From an uncultured Porphyromonadaceae bacterium (GTDB lineage: Bacteria; Bacteroidota; Bacteroidia; Bacteroidales; Muribaculaceae): a stretch of 12,172 nucleotides of DNA. The notes below the pieces were generated by a model that saw only the letters and a program-made list of their open reading frames with translations, did not search any database and had not been told where the DNA came from. The stretch lies in assembly GCA_900546835.1 (NCBI GenBank), contig UREH01000063.1, forward strand, positions 1 to 12,172, given 5' to 3'. The position numbers and the translations under genes are program-made. Shown one piece after another: positions 8,011 through 12,172 of the stretch (its first letter is position 1; every line of letters starts with the position of its first letter).

Positions 8011-8042
8011 TTTGGTCGGGTCGGGGAATTTTTATAATTTTG
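8011..8042 (+). promoter_or_regulatory. Promoter of fba
   Basis: TTTG at 8011-8014, a 20-nt spacer and TAATTTTG at 8035-8042 give a full match to the Bacteroidetes primary sigma-factor promoter. Transcription would start near 8049, leaving a leader of about 65 nt before the ATG at 8115. This is the clearest promoter in the window. Confidence 0.75.
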
Positions 8043-8052
8043 TGGTGAAAAA

Positions 8053-8091
8053 CCGGGCGGCAACGTATGCTCCCCGGAGTTCAGACTGAAC
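8053..8091 (+). other. Inverted repeats in the fba leader
   Basis: Two elements follow the predicted start site. CCGGG at 8053-8057 can pair with CCCGG at 8073-8077. Directly after it is a 13-bp near-palindrome, GTTCAGACTGAAC, at 8079-8091. The palindrome could be a protein-binding site or a small RNA hairpin. No function can be assigned from sequence alone. Confidence 0.3.
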
Positions 8092-8114
8092 AACAACTAA
8101 CTCTTTTTAATAAT

Positions 8115-9113
8115 ATGGTAAGCTACAAAGAATTAGGTCTGGTCAACACCCGCGAGATGTTTGCCAAGGCCATCAAGGGAGGCTATGCTATCCCGGCTTT
8201 CAACTTCAACAACATGGAGCAGCTCCAGGCCATCATCAAGGCTGCTGCCGAGGAAAAATCGCCCGTTATCCTTCAGGTTTCTAAGGGTGCGCGCAACTAT
8301 GCCAACGGCACCCTGCTCCGCTACATGGCCCAGGGCGCAGTGGCCTATGCCAAGGAACTCGGCTGGGAGCATCCCCAGATCGTTCTCCATCTCGACCATG
8401 GCGACAGCTTCGAGCTTTGCAAGAGCTGCATCGACAACGGTTTCTCGTCGGTGATGATCGACGGCTCGCACCTGCCCTATGAGGAAAACGTTGCCCTCAC
8501 CAAGAAGGTAGTGGACTACGCACATCAGTTTGACGTAACCGTAGAAGGCGAACTCGGCGTGCTCGCCGGCGTTGAAGACGAGGTTTCGTCCGACCACCAC
8601 ACCTATACCGACCCCGAAGAGGTTATCGACTTCGCTACCCGCACCGGCTGCGACTCGCTCGCTATCTCGATCGGCACCAGCCACGGCGCATACAAGTTCA
8701 CTCCCGAGCAGTGCACCCGTAATGCCGAAGGCCGCCTGGTTCCTCCCCCACTGGCATTCAACGTGCTCGACGCCGTTATGGAGAAACTCCCCGGCTTCCC
8801 CATCGTGCTCCACGGCTCCTCGTCGGTTCCCCAGGAATATGTCGACATGATCAACGAATACGGCGGCAAGCTCCCCGATGCCATCGGTATCCCCGAAGAA
8901 GAGCTCCGCAAGGCTGCCAAGAGCGCCGTATGCAAAATCAACATCGACTCCGACTCGCGTCTGGCTATGACGGCTGTGGTACGCAAGGTGTTCCACGACA
9001 AGCCCGCAGAATTCGACCCGCGCAAATATCTGGGTCCGGCCCGCGACGAAATGGAGAAACTCTACAAGCACAAAATCGAAAACGTGCTTGGCTCCAACGG
9101 CAAGGCTGAATAA
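8115..9113 (+). CDS. fba: Class II fructose-1,6-bisphosphate aldolase
   Basis: This 332-residue zinc-dependent aldolase interconverts fructose-1,6-bisphosphate with dihydroxyacetone phosphate and glyceraldehyde-3-phosphate in glycolysis and gluconeogenesis. The HLDHGD motif (92-97) carries the catalytic aspartate (Asp94) and a zinc histidine (His95). Further metal or phosphate-site motifs are GTSHGAY (His190) and LHGSSSVP (His233). The start is set at the ATG at 8115, giving MVSYKELGLVNTREMF, as in Bacteroides homologues. An ATG at 8067 in the same frame would add 16 residues unlike the family and overlaps the structured leader. The gene has a consensus promoter, a short structured leader and a strong terminator, so it is most likely transcribed alone. 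Codon use is strongly biased, as expected for a highly expressed gene. Confidence 0.97.
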   Translation: MVSYKELGLVNTREMFAKAIKGGYAIPAFNFNNMEQLQAIIKAAAEEKSPVILQVSKGARNYANGTLLRYMAQGAVAYAKELGWEHPQIVLHLDHGDSFELCKSCIDNGFSSVMIDGSHLPYEENVALTKKVVDYAHQFDVTVEGELGVLAGVEDEVSSDHHTYTDPEEVIDFATRTGCDSLAISIGTSHGAYKFTPEQCTRNAEGRLVPPPLAFNVLDAVMEKLPGFPIVLHGSSSVPQEYVDMINEYGGKLPDAIGIPEEELRKAAKSAVCKINIDSDSRLAMTAVVRKVFHDKPAEFDPRKYLGPARDEMEKLYKHKIENVLGSNGKAE

Positions 9114-9141
9114 GCAGCGCTGAGCAAGACAAACAACATTC

Positions 9142-9177
9142 AAAAGGCGGTGTGCCCCATCCTGCACGCCGCCTTTT
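9142..9177 (+). terminator. Rho-independent terminator of fba
   Basis: Two 13-nt arms (9142-9154 and 9165-9177) pair around a 10-nt loop, with a single G-U pair in plus-strand RNA. The 3' arm ends in TTTT and continues into an AT-rich tail. On the minus strand the wobble becomes a C-A mismatch, so plus-strand use is favoured, but it could also stop read-through from the ABC operon. Confidence 0.8.
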
Positions 9178-9198
9178 CTATATTATTCACGCCGCCTT
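9165..9198. repeat. Direct repeat of the terminator 3' arm
   Basis: The 11-mer CACGCCGCCTT occurs at 9165-9175, as the 3' arm of the fba terminator, and again at 9188-9198, 23 bp later. Each copy is followed by a similar AT-rich run, so this looks like an imperfect 23-bp tandem duplication (9165-9187 and 9188-9210). Confidence 0.65.
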
Positions 9199-9210
9199 AT
9201 ATATTACCTT

Positions 9211-9246
9211 ATATATATTATTTGTGTCATATATATTATTTGTGTC
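9211..9246. repeat. Perfect 18-bp tandem duplication
   Basis: The 18-mer ATATATATTATTTGTGTC is present twice without mismatch or gap, at 9211-9228 and 9229-9246. It fills most of the space between the fba terminator and the 3' end of the ABC ATPase gene at 9264. Confidence 0.9.
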
Positions 9247-9263
9247 GGCTAAGAGGAAAGAAA

Positions 9264-10085
9264 TCAGAGATTGTCGGCGGAGCGGTAGTCCAGGCGCGCG
9301 CCATCAAAGGCGATGCCGCGGGCGGCAAACAATCCGTCGAGGGGACTGAAGATGGCCGGGGTGGAAAGAGCAGCCTCGTGGAGGGCCAGCGCCTCGGCAG
9401 GAGTCGTCGCCACAATTCTCCCATCGGGCATCATAAGCCAGAGCGTGGAGGCATGGCCAAGTGCGGAACTCACGTCGTGGGTCGACAGCACCACCGCCTT
9501 CCGGCGCACATGGGCCAGACGCGCCAGCAGAGAGAGCACTTCGATACGGCTGGCCACATCGAGAAACGATGTAGGCTCGTCGAGCAGCATCAGCGGCGTA
9601 TCCTGGGCGAGCGCACGGGCAATCATCACCTTCTGCCGCTCGCCGTCGCTGAGCGATGCCACGAAGCGCGCAGCCATCGGTGCGACTCCGGTAAAAGCCA
9701 TCGCCTCGTCGACGATACGCCGGTCGGAGCCGTCGAGACGGCCGAAAAATCCGGTATAGGGATAACGGCCCATCTCCACCACCTCGCGCACGGTGAGCGC
9801 GTCGGCCTCCACGCGGTCGGTTGTCACAACTGCGATATAACGAGCGAGCTCCGCAGGGGTAAAACCGGATATGTCGCGCCCGGCCACCTCCACTCTCCCG
9901 GCTACAGGTGTCTGCGAGCCTGCGAGCGTGCGCAGAAGCGTCGATTTACCCGACCCGTTGGCGCCGAGCAGTGCCACAAAACCGCCGCGGCCCACCTCGG
10001 CCGTAAACGGGCGGTTGAGGCCGTGGCCGCTGTAGCCTACCACGATTCCCGACGTCAGCAAAGGTATATCGGCGGCAATGCTCAT
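9264..10085 (-). CDS. ABC transporter ATP-binding protein (FepC/BtuD type)
   Basis: This 273-residue ATPase would power a type II importer for a siderophore, heme or cobalamin at the inner membrane. The Walker A motif GANGSGKST is at 41-49, the signature LSDGER at 145-150 and Walker B LMLLDEPTS at 165-173. The switch histidine is in LSTHD. In place of the usual Q-loop glutamine I read VVTTDR (86-91). Related Bacteroidetes ATPases, as I recall them, also lack this glutamine, so I do not treat it as inactivating. About 70 residues after Walker B resemble the regulatory tail of the FepC group. The start is the ATG at 10085, which overlaps the permease stop codon as ATGA, implying translational coupling. 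The frame is open further upstream, but that part lies inside the permease gene and is a shadow. Confidence 0.93.
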   Translation of the reverse strand: MSIAADIPLLTSGIVVGYSGHGLNRPFTAEVGRGGFVALLGANGSGKSTLLRTLAGSQTPVAGRVEVAGRDISGFTPAELARYIAVVTTDRVEADALTVREVVEMGRYPYTGFFGRLDGSDRRIVDEAMAFTGVAPMAARFVASLSDGERQKVMIARALAQDTPLMLLDEPTSFLDVASRIEVLSLLARLAHVRRKAVVLSTHDVSSALGHASTLWLMMPDGRIVATTPAEALALHEAALSTPAIFSPLDGLFAARGIAFDGARLDYRSADNL

Positions 10086-11131
10086 AACTTCTTGCGTTTT
10101 ACAATTACATAGATTATAATCGGCACGGATATTACCGGTGTAATGGCGTTTACGGGTATTATGCCGCCACCGCCGCAACTCACTCCGACGAGAGCGCAAC
10201 CCATGGCACCGGCAGCCCCGACAAGCGCCGTGGCCGGGAGAAGCACAACGTGGTTGGAAGTACGGAAAATCATCCGTGCCACGTGTGGCATCACCAGCCC
10301 GAGAAAAGCAATCGGACCGCAGAAGGCCGTGACGGCGGCCGTTAGGATTCCGGAAAGCGCTAAAAGGCGGTTGCGCGTTGCCCGAACGGAGATTCCCATG
10401 CTCTCGGCATAGCGTACTCCGAGCAGTAGCGCGTTGAGCGGCTTGACGCAGAGGAAGGCACCGGCAACACCAGCCACCGTAAGCCCCAGCAGCCAGAGCA
10501 TCGCCACGGGGGTGACTCCCGAAAAGCTTCCCATTCCCCATATTACGTAGGAATGTACACCCTGCTGTGTGGAGAAAAAATTGAGCAGCGATATGCCCGA
10601 CGAGGCGAGATACCCTACCAGTATGCCGAAAATCAGCAGCATCGCGTTGCTCCTGACAAACATCGAGAAGATAAGGAGTATCCCCAACACCACTGCCGAG
10701 CCGATCAGCGCACCGACAAGTGCTCCCACATACTGTCCCGCTCCGAATCCGAGCAGGCTGCCGCATCCGAGCATCACGACTGCCACGCCAAGCGACGCGC
10801 CGGTGGATACTCCCATGATCGACGGGCCGGCCAGAGGGTTGGCGAAAGTGGTCTGCAGAAGCAGTCCGGCTACGGCGAGAGACGCCCCGGCGGCAAGCGC
10901 CGTGAGCGCCATAGGCAGGCGTACAGCCCAGACAATCGCCTCCACCATGGAGTCATCGGGAGCTGTGCGGCCGCAAAGCGTGCGCCATACGGCGGAGGCC
11001 GGAATGTCGACCGTTCCGATAAAAAGTAGCGCAAAAAGAAGGACGACCACCGTCAGCCCGCATACAGCAAACTTCCACCCTGACATAATCAGGGGGACGA
11101 CCTGAGCGGATTTAAAGCGGGTGGCAGTCAT
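10082..11131 (-). CDS. FecCD/BtuC-family ABC importer permease
   Basis: This 349-residue, very hydrophobic protein has the layout of FecCD permeases, which have about ten membrane helices and work as dimers. Family landmarks are RLP (71-73), a GASLAVAGLLLQ stretch (82-93), NPLAGP (98-103), the GVRYAESMGI coupling region and GLVMPHVAR in the C-terminal half. The last cytoplasmic helix ends in a basic KRKKL tail. The loop before it reads SCGGGG, where I would expect a short polar loop before PVNAIT. It begins 21 nt after the stop codon of the binding protein and its own stop overlaps the ATPase start by 4 nt, so all three are one operon. The substrate class cannot be settled because no TonB-dependent receptor or riboswitch is in the window. 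Confidence 0.93.
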   Translation of the reverse strand: MTATRFKSAQVVPLIMSGWKFAVCGLTVVVLLFALLFIGTVDIPASAVWRTLCGRTAPDDSMVEAIVWAVRLPMALTALAAGASLAVAGLLLQTTFANPLAGPSIMGVSTGASLGVAVVMLGCGSLLGFGAGQYVGALVGALIGSAVVLGILLIFSMFVRSNAMLLIFGILVGYLASSGISLLNFFSTQQGVHSYVIWGMGSFSGVTPVAMLWLLGLTVAGVAGAFLCVKPLNALLLGVRYAESMGISVRATRNRLLALSGILTAAVTAFCGPIAFLGLVMPHVARMIFRTSNHVVLLPATALVGAAGAMGCALVGVSCGGGGIIPVNAITPVISVPIIIYVIVKRKKL

Positions 11132-11152
11132 GTATTCTACAAAGAATCAGGA

Positions 11153-12172
11153 TCAGTGAATCTTTCTATAATAACGAAGGGAGCCGAAATCGGCCTCAGG
11201 ATGGAAAATTGCGGCATACTCGGCAAGAAGACGCTCGGGGTGGAACGGGAACTCGTCGAACAGAGGAACTTCGGCCGTATTGGCCACGTATACGCGACCG
11301 CTCTTGAAAGCCCCGAACTGCGAGTTGAGTACGTATTCGTCGCGCAGATCATCGAGACTCAGCGAACCGCCGAAAATACGGATCAGCCACACGTCGGCGT
11401 CGGCCGCGCGGGCATATACCGCCGAAAAATCGAGCTGGAGCGATCCGGCCGATGTGTTGCCCTCCCACGGATAGCGGCCGCCGGCATCCTCAATCATCCT
11501 TGCCATATAGCTTGCCCCGCCTGGCACGAACCAATAGCCGGAAGTAAGCTTCTCGGTGAGCACCAGCGGATGCGACTGCGCCTCTGCCGCCCTGGCTGCG
11601 AGAGCCTTATAATCGCTTTCCACGGCAGAATAGATTGAATCGGCCTGCGGCAGACGTCCATACAGCGCTCCGAGCAGCTTTATCCACTCCGCGCGAGCCA
11701 GCGGAGTAGGCTCCATATAGTCGGCGCACTCCACAAGCGGAATACCGAGATTGTCGAGCGCTCCGTGCCCGGCGTTCTCAAACGGCGACAGCAGCACCGC
11801 GTCGGGACCAATCGCCACAATCTTCTCTACGGAAGGTGATGTGGAACTGCCTACGTCGGCAACTGCACCAGAAGCTATCCGGCTGCGCATCGGCTCTCCG
11901 GTGAAGTATCTGCCGTCGGCCACAGCTGCCACGGCATCCGAAGCGCCCATCTCAGTCAAAGCGCCGGTATGAACCGACGAATAGACCAGCGAACGCTGCA
12001 GAGGCACGTCGAGTCGGCTGTATCCATCCGGAAGCGAATCGGGTGCCACACCGCGCTCCACGAGCACATAACGCCCGAGCGGAGCGGCAGCCGTATCCCA
12101 CGGATTGGCGATGTCGACGTTGATATACTGCGGCATGCGCTCCATGCGCAGCAACCGGGCATGGGCAGTGAG
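11153..12172 (-). CDS. ABC importer substrate-binding protein (FecB/BtuF-like), 5' end beyond the window
   Basis: The frame is open to the right edge of the window, so the true start and the expected lipoprotein or Sec signal are not visible. The visible 339 codons show the two-lobed periplasmic binding fold of the FecB/BtuF group: a first lobe with VYSSVHTGALTEMG and VADVGSSTSPSVEKI, then GPDAVLLSPFENAG, a central linker helix and a second lobe ending in EFPFHPERLLAEYAAIFHPE. These closing segments resemble Bacteroidales iron-complex binding proteins. Its role is to capture the ligand in the periplasm and pass it to the FecCD permease. An internal TTG at 12154 is the first start-like codon in the window, but the residues before it continue the domain, so I treat the gene as partial. 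The operon promoter must lie outside the window. Confidence 0.9.
   Translation of the reverse strand, partial: LTAHARLLRMERMPQYINVDIANPWDTAAAPLGRYVLVERGVAPDSLPDGYSRLDVPLQRSLVYSSVHTGALTEMGASDAVAAVADGRYFTGEPMRSRIASGAVADVGSSTSPSVEKIVAIGPDAVLLSPFENAGHGALDNLGIPLVECADYMEPTPLARAEWIKLLGALYGRLPQADSIYSAVESDYKALAARAAEAQSHPLVLTEKLTSGYWFVPGGASYMARMIEDAGGRYPWEGNTSAGSLQLDFSAVYARAADADVWLIRIFGGSLSLDDLRDEYVLNSQFGAFKSGRVYVANTAEVPLFDEFPFHPERLLAEYAAIFHPEADFGSLRYYRKIH

Noticed and set aside
8133..9167. Long minus-strand frame (344 codons) opposite fba
   Set aside because: Shadow of the aldolase gene. It runs through the fba terminator and has no family features.
10086..10766. N-terminal extension of the ABC ATPase frame
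   Set aside because: It lies entirely within the FecCD permease gene in another frame. The ATGA overlap gives the natural start at 10085.

Overview
The window looks like a chromosomal segment of a gut-type Bacteroidales bacterium, most likely a Muribaculaceae-like lineage. The genus-level guess is inference. The evidence is GC-rich coding sequence with AT-rich spacers, Bacteroidetes-style -7 elements (TAnnTTTG) in several promoters, no obvious Shine-Dalgarno sequences, and proteins that closely resemble Bacteroides/Muribaculaceae versions of TrpB2, TrpS, class II aldolase, M16 peptidase and a FecCD-type importer.

Layout, left to right. Positions 1-421 hold no gene I can recognise and end in a very AT-rich stretch with a candidate promoter. 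Positions 422-1813 (+) encode a TrpB2-type tryptophan synthase beta chain whose reading frame is interrupted by a TAA at codon 88. Converging on it is a YitT-family membrane protein (1847-2875, -). Next come a small T7-lysozyme-like amidase (3061-3510, -) and tryptophanyl-tRNA synthetase (3667-4755, -), which has a hairpin terminator behind it. trpS is divergent from a large secreted two-domain M16 zinc protease (4944-7901, +), and the two -7 boxes lie within about 40 bp. A class II fructose-bisphosphate aldolase (8115-9113, +) follows, with a textbook Bacteroidetes promoter and a strong terminator. The right end is a minus-strand ABC importer operon: substrate-binding protein (5' end beyond the window), FecCD permease, then ATPase. 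The last two overlap by ATGA. It is probably for a siderophore, heme or cobalamin.

The genes are mostly housekeeping and transport functions, with no CRISPR, insertion sequence, prophage block or defence system. The most unusual points are the in-frame stop in the tryptophan synthase gene, a seven-unit 9-nt tandem repeat that fills the trpS leader up to the start codon, and a stack of short tandem duplications behind the aldolase terminator that duplicates the terminator's 3' arm. I found nothing that I can defend as a new multi-gene system.
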